A stretch of DNA of 64,000 nucleotides from Uloborus plumipes (taxonomy: Eukaryota; Arthropoda; Arachnida; Araneae; Uloboridae), in assembly GCA_038373865.1 (NCBI GenBank), contig JAXGGA010000472.1:160513-224512 (forward strand), in the 5' to 3' direction. Numbering within the stretch: the stretch's first letter is position 1; each line of letters opens with the position of its first letter. The position numbers and the translations under genes were made by a program. Shown here in pieces: positions 37,047-47,962 of the stretch. The notes under the pieces are model-generated. The model was not told the DNA's origin, made no database searches, and saw only the letters and a program-made list of their open reading frames with translations.

Positions 37047-37419
37047 GGAAAATACCATTGACATCGGAATTTCAAAAGGTTACTGTTGATGGCGTTACTT
37101 TTAAATGTTTTATTTATTCAAAAATATTTTTTGCGCAACACAATGTTTTCTTCAAAAATTCAGTTTAAGTTTTAAAAATTTGCATATCACGTGAAATGAA
37201 CAAATAGTATTAAGGCCGAATCTAGCTCCATGTCCACCATTTGCGGACCTGAAATCGGTAGCTGTCTTCCTCTCTAGACTTATAATATATTATTACGATC
37301 GGAAAATATTCATGTTTATGAAATGAATAGAATCAATAATATTGTATATAAAAAATATATATAAAATTAAAAAGACTGATATAAAATGTACAAGAAGTAA
37401 AATTTGTAACCCTACGCAG

Positions 37420-37505
37420 CTGCCAAATTGCCTGTTTAGAAAATCGGCTTTGCAGACAATTCCTATTTGATGGGAGGGACGGATTGTACACAGTGGGGCA
37501 TGATG
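37420..37505 (+). CDS. candidate internal exon, Cys-containing
   Basis: An acceptor-like TAACCCTACGCAG (AG at 37418-37419) and a donor-like GTGAGA at 37506-37511 bound 86 bp with an open frame. The translation reads CQIACLENRLCRQFLFDGRD then GLYTVGHD. The frame continues open past the donor to TAA at about 37561 as GEIFASAGRDFIVYIF. The block is GC-richer than its flanks. No family is recognised. A minus-strand frame (37333-37548) overlaps it, so strand is uncertain. Confidence 0.2.
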
Positions 37506-37561
37506 GTGAGATATTTGCTTCGGCGGGAAGGGATTTTATCGTGTACATCTTTTACTCAGTG

Positions 37562-39333
37562 TAACTCACGTGGTTTGATCATCAATTTAGAAAGTCAGGG
37601 ATCTAGTAAACAAGCTAGATAGTATCTAAAAAGGACATCTAACCATATGAGCATGAGCAATCATTCGTAATATCGTAATGCATTGTTCGAATAATCATAT
37701 TTTTGAATACCACATGGCATAGAAGCACATAACCAAAATACTAAGTTGATATCTATAGGAAATTTTTAGACATTAAATATTATAGAAGGAAAAAAGTCGT
37801 GTTATTGTATCAAATTCGCAAAAAGCACTCTTGTAAATGAATTATATAATTTTAAAACATTTTATTTATAAAAAGTACAGAAAAATATTTCATGCTGAAT
37901 GCCTAATATTTACTAAAGTATATTTACTATCTGTGTATTCCATTATCCAATTTTCACCGCAGAAGATGCAAATAAACAACAACAAAAAAAAAAAAAAAAC
38001 AGCATGCGCTGTACTCAAAAGATTTCAACAATGTCATAAGATGCATCATCTACAACGAGCTGTTAATAATGCAATTTACCAAATGATTTCTTCTGTCGCA
38101 TATTAATTACTTTCAATTTTAAGTAATAATAGCAATAAGTTCAGTACCGAAACAATGTTAAATTTACATTTTTGATATTTTTATCACATGAGAAGCAAAA
38201 ATAAATAATGAAATAACAGAAAACATTCATATTGTATCCAGCTTTAATGAACCTAAGCACCTGACAAATAATTATTTTAAGTTTATAAGGAATAAAACAA
38301 TTTAAATGCTTTAAATGACAAAAAAATACAGGAACTCTAAATATTTCTTTAAATACATATAATAACTCTAAGTGACATAATGCAAAATTATTATTTAGAA
38401 AGCGAAAATGAAGTCTATACGTTTATTTTTAACACTGGGAAAAAATAAATGGATGTAAATTACCTTGATATTTTTGAATAATAACCTATTAGAATTATAA
38501 TTTTTTCCTCACGTGTATTTGCACGTTCTTCCTGTGTTATTTGCGGGAGCCGACACAATTTTCATTACGTGTTCGTACGGAATCTGAGACACAAATGACG
38601 CACTTGGACCATAAGAATGCGTAAACATCATTTTATAGTCATTATATTCATCACAGCACAGTGTTAGATGATGCAATTTTTAAAATTATTATTGCTATTA
38701 ATCTATTTTTGGAATATAGCGAAGAATGGTTAATACTTATTTAAAATTAACGTAATGAGATAATAATTAAATCTTTACTTTTTAGAAACCTCGTCACTAG
38801 CATATTTCAGCAAAACAAGGAGTTTTATACCTCGATATCTAGCGTTTAAAAATATTCTTTTTCGGATTTAAGAAATATTCCCTTTCCATTTTTTGTACTT
38901 AAAAGACTCAAACTAATTAGTATTCTACCAAGTTTCGGGGGAAATATGATAAGCATTTTTTCCCCTTTTTAAATTCGGCTGAATTCTGAAGATGTTTTTG
39001 TTTTTCATTTTACATGCTAAAATGAAGTAAAACGTATATTTAATTTTATTTTCTCACGTTATTTATGTTTCTGATATAAATAGCATCAAAATAAAACTAT
39101 ATTTGTAAATTTAAACCAATATTTCTTTTGTTTTTGAAAATTTTATGAGCGGTGCCAAATCTATCTTTATCGAAATTCGGTATAAAATAACCGTTGTTTT
39201 AAATACCCATAGTTTAACTAATGATGGACAAAACCTTTCACAAATTTCTGTGCTTGAAAGTTTCACCACTATCAGCTTCAGAGGAAATTTTGTGAGAAAA
39301 AAAGTTGTTAAAAGGTGCAGCAAATTTTCTAAA
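37562..39333. other. AT-rich non-coding stretch
   Basis: Very AT-rich with no supported feature. It includes an A-run at about 37984-37999. Confidence 0.55.
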
Positions 39334-39761
39334 AAATATTTTTGGAAAAAAAAATAGAACCGACTTCAGTTGGAAATTGCTCTAAAAAGTAAAAAATATT
39401 TTTTTTTCTTTGAATACCATCGAAACTACTTTTAAACATAAGTTTTGAAGTCGGCGCAAAAACGATAGGTAAAATGATATTTAACCATATTTTGCCAACA
39501 TTTTTTCAAAGAAACCATTGAAAATTAAAAGCAGAATATTTATCATTACACGAATGTGTGGTAATCAATGAAATGAATCCATTAAAATTTATATTTATAG
39601 TTGAATTGTAGTTGCGTATGATTCTATACATTGTTTTTGCGCCGACTTCAAAACTTATGTTTAAAAGTAGTTTCGATGCTGTTCAAAGAAAAAAATTATT
39701 TTTTACTTTTTAGAGCAATTTCCAACTAAAGTCGGGTCTATTTTTTTTTCCAAAAATATTT
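39334..39761. mobile_element. foldback element ending near ACCGACTT
   Basis: The left arm (39334-39463) and the reverse complement of the right arm (39633-39761) match closely over about 130 bp. Shared blocks include GGAAATTGCTCTAAAAAGT, ACTACTTTTAAACATAAG and TTTTGAAGTCGGCGCAAAAA. The loop is about 170 bp. A bare copy of the arm, more diverged, recurs near 40263-40295. No coding capacity. The repeat shares the CCGACTT motif with the end of the unit that follows. Confidence 0.8.
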
Positions 39762-39789
39762 CATTTCGTTCTTTTTAGTGTAAATTCAC

Positions 39790-40162
39790 TTAAAATAATC
39801 AAAATATAGTTAAAAAACCATGCAGCTGTTCAAAAAACTTGCAGACCTGGACTCGCTCTCATTCCATCAGGAACTTCAGCCCGACGCTTTTAACCACTTG
39901 ACCATCGGGTCGCTCATTGCAGTAAGGATTTGCGATAGCACATAGTTTTTAAATAACATGAAATTTTAGTTTTTCTATCATAACTTTTTTTCTAGTGAAC
40001 AAATATCGTCATATGAATACATGGTACCTACGTTAACCATTTCCTATCGATTTAAAAAAAAATCGTCCAAATCGGTTCAGTAGATCAGATGTTATATGCG
40101 AACAAACAGACAAAAAAACATACGCTTTGAATTGAGAACCTCCTCCTTTTTTGAAGCCGGTT
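39790..40162 (+). repeat. dispersed repeat copy 1 with 41-codon frame
   Basis: This unit recurs at 40868-41249. It contains a small frame from ATG at 39820 to TAG at 39943-39945 (MQLFKKLADLDSLSFHQELQ, then PDAFNHLTIGSLI). After that come a T-rich tract ending TTTTTTTCTAG, a block CAAATCGGTTCAGTAGATCA, and the terminal CCTCCTCCTTTTTTGAAGCC. Its last bases GAAGCCGGTT mirror AACCGACTTC at 39358, so 39358-40162 may be one element with inverted ends. The 3' part resembles repeats common in arthropod genomes; this is recollection, not a search. Confidence 0.65.
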
Positions 40163-40867
40163 AAAAATTGAAAGTAAAAGTAAGTAATTTGAATTGTGGG
40201 AGAAGGAGTTAGAGTAAGACTTGGAAAATTGGTGCAAGTTTTTGCTTTTCATGGAAAATAATTTTCAACTAAAGTGGACTCTTTAGCTTTTTTCAAACAC
40301 CACAAATCAAAATCTTATTTTTTAAAAATGTGTGTCACTTTAATGATGGTTCATACCTCCCCCCCCCCTCCGTAGTGCAAAAAAACATTACACAGCAGAT
40401 TTTTCCCAATAACTCAACACTCATGGTGTTTGATACATTTTATTTGTTTGTAATGATGTTTTTTAGTCACAACCAATATGAAAATCACAAAAAATAGTTA
40501 CTTTAATTTTTAACATATATTTATCATCTTCAGAATTTTTGACTTTTAATTTTACCTTGAATTTGACGTAAATGCAAGGTATAAAATACAGAATTTTATA
40601 AAGGTACAAAAATTAACATAATATAATTGATTGTGTATATAATTTTTAAAAAAATAATATTGGTGCCGCAAATCAAGAACCATTTATTGCCACAATCGAT
40701 TCAAAACCCCCAAAAATGGCACAAACGTCCATAAGAAAATTCTACAGCATCGAAGGACCACATTGCCAATTTTAACAAAGATCCGACCGAAACTGTCATT
40801 TTGTACCATAAAAAAATATGGGGCACATTCCCATGGGAGGATGTACCTGCATAAGGATATTACAATC
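40163..40867. other. repeat-derived spacer between two repeat copies
   Basis: It contains the diverged arm of the 39.3-kb foldback (40263-40295) and a C-run at about 40359-40367. A less AT-rich segment at 40680-40860 is open on both strands (plus MPILTKIRPKLSFC, minus from 40878) and is probably part of the second repeat copy that is missing from the first. Confidence 0.45.
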
Positions 40868-41249
40868 ATTAAAATCATTCAAAAAAAAAAAAAAAAACAC
40901 ATGCAGCTATTCGAAAAAATCCTCGCAGACCTGGACTCGATCTCATTCTATCAGGAACTTCAACCTGACGCGCAAAACCACTTGACCATCGGGTCGCTCA
41001 TTGAAGTAAGGATTTACGATAACAGATAGTGCTTTAAATGACATGAAATGTTAGTTTTTCGATCATAACTTTTTTTCTAGTGAACAAATATCGTCATATG
41101 AGTACATGGTACCTAAGTTACACCATCTCCTATCGCTTAAAAAAAAAATTGTCCAAATCGGTTCAGTAGATCAGATGTTATGTGCGAACAAACAAAAAAA
41201 AAAAGTATACGCTTTGAATTGAGAACCTCCTCCTTTTTCGAAGTCGGTT
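40868..41249 (+). repeat. dispersed repeat copy 2 with 42-codon frame
   Basis: The second copy of the unit at 39790-40162, similar to it through to the end. The short frame is preserved from ATG at 40901 to TAG at 41027-41029 (MQLFEKILADLDSISFYQEL, then QPDAQNHLTIGSLIEVR). Compared with copy 1 it has one in-frame 3-bp difference and both silent and replacement changes. In both copies GTAAGG follows the SLI codons and a T-rich tract ending CTAG lies about 70 bp later, a layout like a short intron. The end is CGAAGTCGGTT. Confidence 0.7.
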
Positions 41250-41352
41250 AAAAATGGTTGTTTTCACTTCAAAGGACTTCCTCTGCTTAATTAGAGCAAG
41301 GGCGTAGCTAGGACTCACGTTAGGGGGGTGCAAGCAGTGGCACCATAATAGG

Positions 41353-41367
41353 AGGTCACTGTGACCT
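41353..41367. promoter_or_regulatory. perfect AGGTCA-CTG-TGACCT palindrome
   Basis: An inverted repeat of the nuclear-receptor half-site AGGTCA with a 3-bp spacer, lying 56 bp inside the left end of the hAT element at 41297. It is extended by GG/CC to a longer palindrome. The IR3 arrangement is the consensus for oestrogen-receptor-type dimers. Whether any receptor of this organism binds is unknown. Confidence 0.6.
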
Positions 41368-41739
41368 CCCAAAAAGTTCTTATCCGATACAAATTGGCTG
41401 ATGAAATTTGAAAACAGTGAGACAGTATTGCAAGGCCGAACTTCTTTATTTTTTTTTTCTTTTTTTTTCTTTAATTAATTAATTTATTTATTTTCGTGAT
41501 GCCTCACGTCTTTTTTGGTAGACATAGATAAGTATGCATTCTTGTATTTTATTTATTTATTTATTTATTTATTTATCATTCAGTAAAGTTCTGAGTTTCA
41601 TTCGGTAAATTAAAAATTTTCTCCTCCAAAACAGGCAAGCTTACTATCATTTTCTGAAAAGTAATCAAAACAAAATATAATAACGCAGTTTATATAAAGT
41701 TCCCAAAAATTGGCATAAAAGTCAAATAAATAAAATGGG

Positions 41740-41754
41740 AGGTCACAGTGACCT
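41740..41754. promoter_or_regulatory. perfect AGGTCA-CAG-TGACCT palindrome
   Basis: The mirror of the site at 41353, 53 bp inside the right end of the same hAT element. It is embedded in GGGAGGTCACAGTGACCTCC, which extends by one more C on the right. It matches the classical vertebrate vitellogenin-type IR3 response element exactly, from general knowledge. It may equally be a transposase-binding subterminal palindrome. Confidence 0.6.
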
Positions 41755-42143
41755 CCCATTGGCTCTGATCTACGGGGGTGTAGCTGCACCCCCTAGCTAC
41801 GCCATTGAATCAGAGATAACTCCAGTGATTTCAGATAATTTCAGGTAGCATGTTTGGATCTCACTTCCCTATAAGTTAATCCAATATTCCTAAATATTTA
41901 ATAATTAACGATTTACTATATTTAAATAAATTAATAGTGGAAAACTATACAAATTTTATTCTTAAGATATGTCGGATTAAGTTTAATGAGAATGAAGAGC
42001 ATTAACATTTTTATTATACTGACTTGAAACAAAGTTTTGAGCAATCAGGAAAATAATTACACAATAATTTTATAAATAAGTCTAGTTTGATGTTGTCGTG
42101 TTTTGATACATTTTTAAATCTACAATTTCCAGCTTTCTAGGAG

Positions 42144-42751
42144 AGAAGGGTCATTCCATAGAAGTGTCAACCTCAGCCGAAGAAAAAAAAAATACCGAAG
42201 TGAAAAAAGTATCAAAAAATAAATACCATACAGCATAAGGAGTTAAAAAAATTGAAAAAGTATTGTAATTATCACTGAGATTAGCCATAATAAATAGTTT
42301 GTATTGTGTTTACTGCTTGTTATTCGATGGTTACGTTAGTTACGTTAGTCACACTCCATCTTGAGTAAAAGTGACACTTAAGACTAAAAAAAATTAAGAT
42401 TTAATAAATATGTTTTATGTTTTTAAAAGCCAACTTTACACATTTTTCAAATATATCATTCAAATTTTAACACTTGCTTAACTTTGAGAAATTTCTGCCT
42501 CACAACATGAGTATTAGTTTTCAGGGTTGCAAAAATGTTACGTTAGTCACGCTGCTATTTTGATTGAAAAAATATCTACTGTTAGTAATTTTATTATTTT
42601 AAATTCTTTGCAGAAATGATACATAGATACCATGTACATTGTAAATCCACCAGCATAACTAAAAAATATTTTTTATCCTTTAAGTTACAAGTAAAAACAG
42701 TTACAAAATCAGCTCTGAATGTCACGTTAGTCACCATAGAATGACCCAGAA
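42144..42751. mobile_element. inverted-repeat element ending GGGTCATTC
   Basis: The body spans 42148-42747. The left end is GGGTCATTCCATAG and the reverse complement of the right end is GGGTCATTCTATGG. AGAA flanks both sides (42144-42147, 42748-42751), a possible 4-bp target duplication. Inside, ACGTTAGTCAC recurs at about 42342, 42540 and 42724, with ACGTTAGTTAC at about 42333, suggesting degenerate units of about 190 bp. No coding capacity; superfamily not determined. Confidence 0.6.
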
Positions 42752-43589
42752 ATAAAAATAATAAATGACAATCAGAATAATAAATAAACAAAAATGATTT
42801 CATTTATGAGGTACAAAAATCGCTTTAAGTATGCTAGGCGTCTGCTTGACTTATTCATAATGTTTTTTCAGTTTATCTTTTAATATCTGGTGCATGTCTT
42901 GTAGTCGAAAGAAATAATTGTGAATAGCATACAATATAATGGGCTTAAGCTTGAATGTGAGAGCGCAAATACTTACTTAATCCCTCATGTTTTAAGTTCT
43001 GTCAGTAGTATCAACAGTTTAATCATCAATATAGCTCCCTCAGACACTATTAATAAATAGCATACAGTAATAGCGTTTATGAGAAAATGTAGACTTCATT
43101 ATCATACTATATTATACATTACAAATATTTTAGAAAAATAACTTTTATTTCTTTTATTCGTCAGCTAACATTTAATTTCTCGTTCTTGATAAGAAAGTAA
43201 CAATTTTCAATCACAATTTAATCAAAGAAAATTTGATATGAAATTTCAGTTTAATGAGCGTTCCTAAAAAAAATCATTCGAGCAGTGAAATACGATCAAT
43301 TGTTGCAGGCGTTTCTTAGGCAAATTTGATTAAGAACATAAGTGAGGATTCACGAAGATAACTCAAGATTTTAAGATTTAGCTCATTACATATCGCTACA
43401 ATAATTTTTGATGTTATCCTTTCCAAATCGACTTGCATCTTAAATGTTATGCGTAGATAACACAGCTAATGTTTCCTTCAAAAGCGTTTGAGTCATTCAA
43501 ATAATAAAGAAGAAAAAAATTAATCACTTTTAAATCACATTCAAGATCAATTATTATTACTGAATAACATATTTGCTTTTTTCTTCCTT
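42752..43589. other. AT-rich non-coding stretch
   Basis: No supported feature. Confidence 0.5.
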
Positions 43590-43693
43590 CTATTCCACCG
43601 GGTCAGACAGCATAATTGCGAGATGTCTAACGCCTCCGACAGCAAACGAGACGATTCCTGGAATTATTTCCCTCACAAATTGCACACACTTTG
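43590..43693 (-). CDS. candidate short terminal exon of unknown product
   Basis: On the minus strand, GTAATCAGTATTTAG could be an acceptor. The 33 codons that follow are open to TAG and read KCVQFVREIIPGIVSFAVGG, then VRHLAIMLSDPVE. The block is GC-rich compared with its flanks. The plus strand of the same DNA also has a short ATG frame (43623-43697, MSNASDSKRDDSWNYFPHKL), so coding orientation is ambiguous. It may be conserved non-coding DNA. No family is recognised. Confidence 0.2.
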
Positions 43694-43745
43694 CTAAATA
43701 CTGATTACCTAATGAAATGAAGGCATCAATCAGGCATTAGAGAAG
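43694..43745. promoter_or_regulatory. homeodomain-like motif cluster
   Basis: Next to the GC-rich block lie TGATTA, CTAATG, ATCAATCA and CATTAG within about 40 bp. CTAATG and CATTAG form an inverted pair. TAAT cores and TGATTGAT are recognised by homeodomain and Exd/Pbx-type proteins respectively. In AT-rich DNA such matches are frequent by chance, so this is tentative. Confidence 0.2.
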
Positions 43746-44636
43746 AGAGAAGCATAAAAACCATTTGACGGAACAGAATCGGGGGAGAAAAAAATACCTA
43801 CTCATAAAGCGGGACTAAAAAATGAAAATGAAAAACTAAAACGAATAAAATTATTAAGGAGATTCTATTCTGCTAATTGCATCATACTGCTGCTACAGAA
43901 ACGATGGTATCAGCGATGCAGAAAAAGCAATTCTAAATCTTAGGAATATGAGTTTAGAATAAAGAAATCTGTAAGTCACAAAAAAGCGGGGAAAAAAAGT
44001 TTCATCGTAATCACTGTAAATAAGATTTACTCAGTGGAGCTTAAAACAAAGCTAAATGCTCTTAGAAAAGTGGGGGGAAAAGGAGAAAGTTAATGATCAA
44101 ATCATTCTACCATGAGCACTGTAAATAATGTAACTTTTTTTTATAATTTAACGGGGTACATCGACTAATGGTTTCAAGATTAAAGTAAAATTGTTTCTTT
44201 TTTTTTATTATTCATTTTAAACAAATTTTATCGAAAGTACATTGAATGTTTTAATTGAAATATTTAGCTGTTAATAAATCTATAAGTTTTAGAACAAATC
44301 ATTTTTATTAATTTACTGCTGGTTTTTCCACCTGCTCGTTAAGCTCAACTACTTCTAAACCATCTGAACATATTAATAACATTCTAAATGTACTCAATGC
44401 ATATTTCTAAGCTTTTTCACGTTGCAATAGATCGATTGATCCAAATTTTAATTGTTTTAAGTATACTATGTGAACTATATGATGCAAAAGAAATAAAGTT
44501 ATACATACTGAAACGCAGAAAGGTAAAAGCAAACACACTGTTCGAAGTCTTTATAATTACTTAATTTTACTTATCCATTTTTTTTTTTTTTGCCTATCAA
44601 AAAAAATGTTTGGCCTACCCTGGACATTCATGCTGG
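43746..44636. other. AT-rich non-coding stretch
   Basis: No supported feature; a T-run lies at about 44578-44591. Confidence 0.5.
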
Positions 44637-44650
44637 CTACGTCCCTGTTT
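44637..44650. mobile_element. single hAT-like right end
   Basis: GGCTACGTCCCTG is the reverse complement of CAGGGACGTAGCC, close to the terminus of the element at 3214. The next eight bases are TTTCAGTC. No left end with that octamer was found upstream, so only a fragment is supported. Confidence 0.4.
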
Positions 44651-44931
44651 CAGTCTCTGATTATGCCCCAAGAAAATCAAAATAATTCCCCACGGAACAG
44701 CATACCATACTGCGAACTAATCAGCTAACTTAGAAATGAGCTTCCATGACCTAAAAAGTCAATAAAATATCCATACACTACATTAGACATAAGTAGTAAG
44801 ATTAACAGTTCCACAACTGAGCAAAAAATTTGAGAAGGAGGGCTATCTTCTTTGGGAAGGAAAAAAATAAAGCCGTAGTATTAGAATGCTGAAATTTTTT
44901 AAAAATAGTTTCCAAATGCATGTCCTTTAAC

Positions 44932-45135
44932 GATAAATTGAAGGGCTTGCTGCAAAAAGGAGGTAGCTTCAAATTTCAATTGGTTCGCATTAAAGCTTCG
45001 AAAATGAAATCAAATTTTTAATTTTACGCCATAAAAAGAAAAATATAAATGTTTTTACTTCTAAAGCAAACCTTCTGAAAAGTTTAAAATTGAAGCTACC
45101 TCCATTTTGCAGCAAGCCCTTCAATTCGTAATTAA
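44932..45135. mobile_element. foldback miniature element, ~205 bp
   Basis: TTGAAGGGCTTGCTGCAAAA then GGAGGTAGCTTCAA on the left matches the reverse complement of the right side (45090-45127) with one or two mismatches over about 38 bp. Weaker pairing extends inward. TTAA tetranucleotides lie 10 bases outside each arm (44927-44930 and about 45131-45134), but the ten intervening bases pair poorly, so target specificity is uncertain. The TTGAAGGGCTTG start is also found at the ends of the 48.3 and 50.5 kb elements. Confidence 0.7.
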
Positions 45136-45139
45136 AAAG

Positions 45140-47390
45140 GAAAATGTTTAATAGCCAGAATAAAAATTTAAGAAAGCATTCCTACACTTTTGAACTAATT
45201 ATTTTTTAATTAAAACTAACATACATGTATTAAAAAAACAGGTTAAGGATAAATGCATTACATTACGAAATGAAAGATGGAAGACCGCAAAACAGGACTC
45301 CATACAATTAAAATAAACTGCCTTGGAAAACAAAAATTGGATTCGGCAGAGTATAATCATAAGTTCTGTCCATAATTGAGTGAAACTCGGTTGTGTGTAA
45401 AAGCAAAATTCGACGAGACAGAATACCGCTCACCAACTTCTTATTAATCATAGCCTGAAAGGGATGGCTAATGCATTGAGTTTTATTTCTACCTTTCTTT
45501 GCAACTAATTCGTAGTAGTATTTAAAAAAAATAAGAAAGAAAACGATGGCATTTAGAGAGAAGAGGATTATTCAGTTTTTCTGACGAGATTTGATTGAGT
45601 TCCACATAGAATTATAGGTATTAATTTCTACTTTCTATTGAAGGAGAAAGAGGGAAACGTGATTGCATGCATTGCTAAATATATAGTTTGGGAGCAGAAA
45701 TGAAGCTAGTTTTCTTTTTCGGGTCAAGATGAATTATATTTGACTAAAGATATAAACGTTCCGAAAACTTAAAAGCTCATTTATATCAAACGTTTTCCTT
45801 GGCATTTCAATAGTAAATATATAGAAGAGTGGCTCATTTTGGGACTTAATTTTTTTCCCAAATATTTTGATATTGATCAAGTAGTGTTAAAATGTCATCT
45901 AGTATTTTTTATTATTAATTGCCTACATTATTAAATAGGTTTCAATCATATCTATTCTAAAAAGTAGGTATTTAGTGAACTTTTACATCGTCACTGAGGG
46001 AGCAGCTTAGGAGAGATAAAAATGAACAGTAAGAAATTCGATTATCGAATAATATATAATGTATATAAATAGCCCAGTTTTTATGGTTAAATATAAAAGG
46101 TTTTGAATTTAAATATGTCGATAAAATACGAACAACATCAAAAGGTGCAAATAAAATAAAATATATCATGGGGGGAGGTGGATCGCACTTGAAACCGATC
46201 TACTTATTTCAATCTTTTATCTAAGCCTTTTGACTTTTTCTCGTCCTTTGATATTCTTAGGGCCAAGTACCTGATTTTAGCACTATTTTTCGTTCAAATG
46301 TTTTAAATGAATGGTTGGCTAGGTATTGTGTCCTCAGACGCAAAGATCCAGATTTTAGTGCGTCGGCTGAAGCTTTTTTTTTTTTTTCTCTAGTTTGCTC
46401 GGTTTATTATTAATTGCTTTGACTTTTCCGGTTTTATTGCGGATCATTTCATTTTAGAAAGCCATTAAAAATACTTATTAGTTTTGAGTTACTTCCCAAT
46501 TAAAAATAAAAATAAAATAAAATAAAACAAACAAATCATAAAAGTAGGCTTCCTTTTGTGTAAAAATCATTAAAGGTAAACTTCGAGCTAAATTAATTAA
46601 ATAAAGCTTACTGTTTTTTTAGAAGATAGTAGGCTTCGTAGATGGAAGAAATTTCCCGATTCCGGACTTAACTATCTGCTACCCTGTTCGTAATATTTTG
46701 AACGAATTTACTTGTGCAGAAAAAGCACTTTTTTTCAGTTCACACTGTTTTTGCAGTCACACCTTTTTCCATGTCATTTTATCTTTTCCGTGTGAACAAT
46801 TCTTTTGTTTACTTTTCAACTAGCCCAAATTTTCAGTATTCTGATTGATTCCTTCATAACTTCTGATTAAGTACTGGGATTTAACTCCGACGAACATTAT
46901 CACAGAAGCTTAACACAGAGCATGAGAAGGGTCGACTTTCGTTTTAGATAGAGCTTGTTAAATTCCTATTTTGAATATTTAAAATTTAAAGTTTAGTCAC
47001 TTAGGGAATTCGTAAAGAAACATAATTCAAAGTTAGTTTTTGATCCATTAGTTTTTGAACAGATTGTTTAATATCTTTTTAACATGAAGGATTATTTTGA
47101 CAGTGACACCAATATGTTGTAACAGCAAAAGCTAGAATCTTCTACTAACTCAGTCCTAAATTAACTGCAGCATTTAAATGCATCTGTACTGATTGTTACA
47201 AATGATTTCATGATTTCGCCTGAACATTTTTTTTTTCTTTTCTTAGAAATTTCAGGGTGCTGTGTTATCAATTAACTTTAACTTAACTCGCATTTTCTCC
47301 ATAAATCAGTGCCAAATCAGATTAAAAAATTCAGATTGCGCAGTTTTAGTTAGGCGTGCCGTTTTGTTTGGACTATCACCCTCACCAATA
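45140..47390. other. AT-rich non-coding stretch
   Basis: No supported feature. T-runs at about 46374-46387 and 47229-47237; a G-rich patch at about 46170-46180 has no partner. Confidence 0.55.
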
Positions 47391-47962
47391 TATCAGATCA
47401 GGGGCGGCAAATAAGGGGGGCAAGAGGGGGCGATTGCACTCCCAAAAATCTTCCAAAGAATGATAAAAAACAGGTAATGTGATATACATACATCATTCAA
47501 TGTATGTATGTATATCACAAATCAATGATCACGTTCAAAATAAAATTTAAAAAGCTTGTCAAATTTCAACAAAAGTTGAGGAGACTCGTAAATTTTTCCT
47601 GTAGATTATTTCAAAGAGAAAGGAATCAGAAATATGTGTTTTCTAACTCTAATATAAACACAACAGAACAAGAAAGGATTTTCATCTTTGTTGTCTAGGA
47701 AATATACAGGACTCTGGATACTGATGAAAAACATAATTTTCTCTTGTTTTTTATTCCAAGCATTGTAGATTCATTAAAAAATAATTAGATATTTGGACAT
47801 AAAAATTTAAATTATTTTAATAACTAATTTTTCTTAATATTAAATCCATGTTAAGACCTCTTTCTGCCTTCCAATGTGTATTTTATTCCATACTAAGTTA
47901 CTTCATCTTTAAAAATCTCGCCCCCTCAAATGAAATGTTGAAATGCCGCCCCTGTATCAGAC
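47391..47962. mobile_element. hAT-type element, 556 bp
   Basis: The body spans 47399-47954. The left end is CAGGGGCGGCAAATA and the reverse complement of the right end is CAGGGGCGGCATTTC. The flanking octamers are TATCAGAT and TATCAGAC, one mismatch. G-rich and C-rich segments lie just inside the ends. An open frame at 47504-47698 has no recognisable domain and is probably fortuitous. The hairpin at 47479-47518 lies inside. Confidence 0.87.
47479..47518. repeat. hairpin of ATAC/GTAT repeats
   Basis: GTGATATACATACAT (47479-47493) is reverse-complementary to the last 15 bases before 47518, with a loop of about 10 bases that includes an extra GTAT step. It lies inside the hAT element at 47399. 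Confidence 0.8.

Larger units (their letters stand above)
41289..41815. mobile_element. hAT-type element, 511 bp, with AGGTCA palindromes
   Basis: The body spans 41297-41807. The left end is CAAGGGCGTAGCTAGGA and the reverse complement of the right end is CAATGGCGTAGCTAGGG, with 15 of 17 matching. The flanking octamers are AATTAGAG (41289-41296) and AATCAGAG (41808-41815), one mismatch. Just inside each end is a palindrome built on AGGTCA/TGACCT. The interior is AT-rich with a (TTTA) run at about 41547-41574. No transposase frame. Confidence 0.87.

Noticed and set aside
40684..40878. Minus-strand frame followed by CAATAAATGG
   Set aside because: It lies between the two repeat copies in repeat-derived sequence, and the plus strand is equally open.
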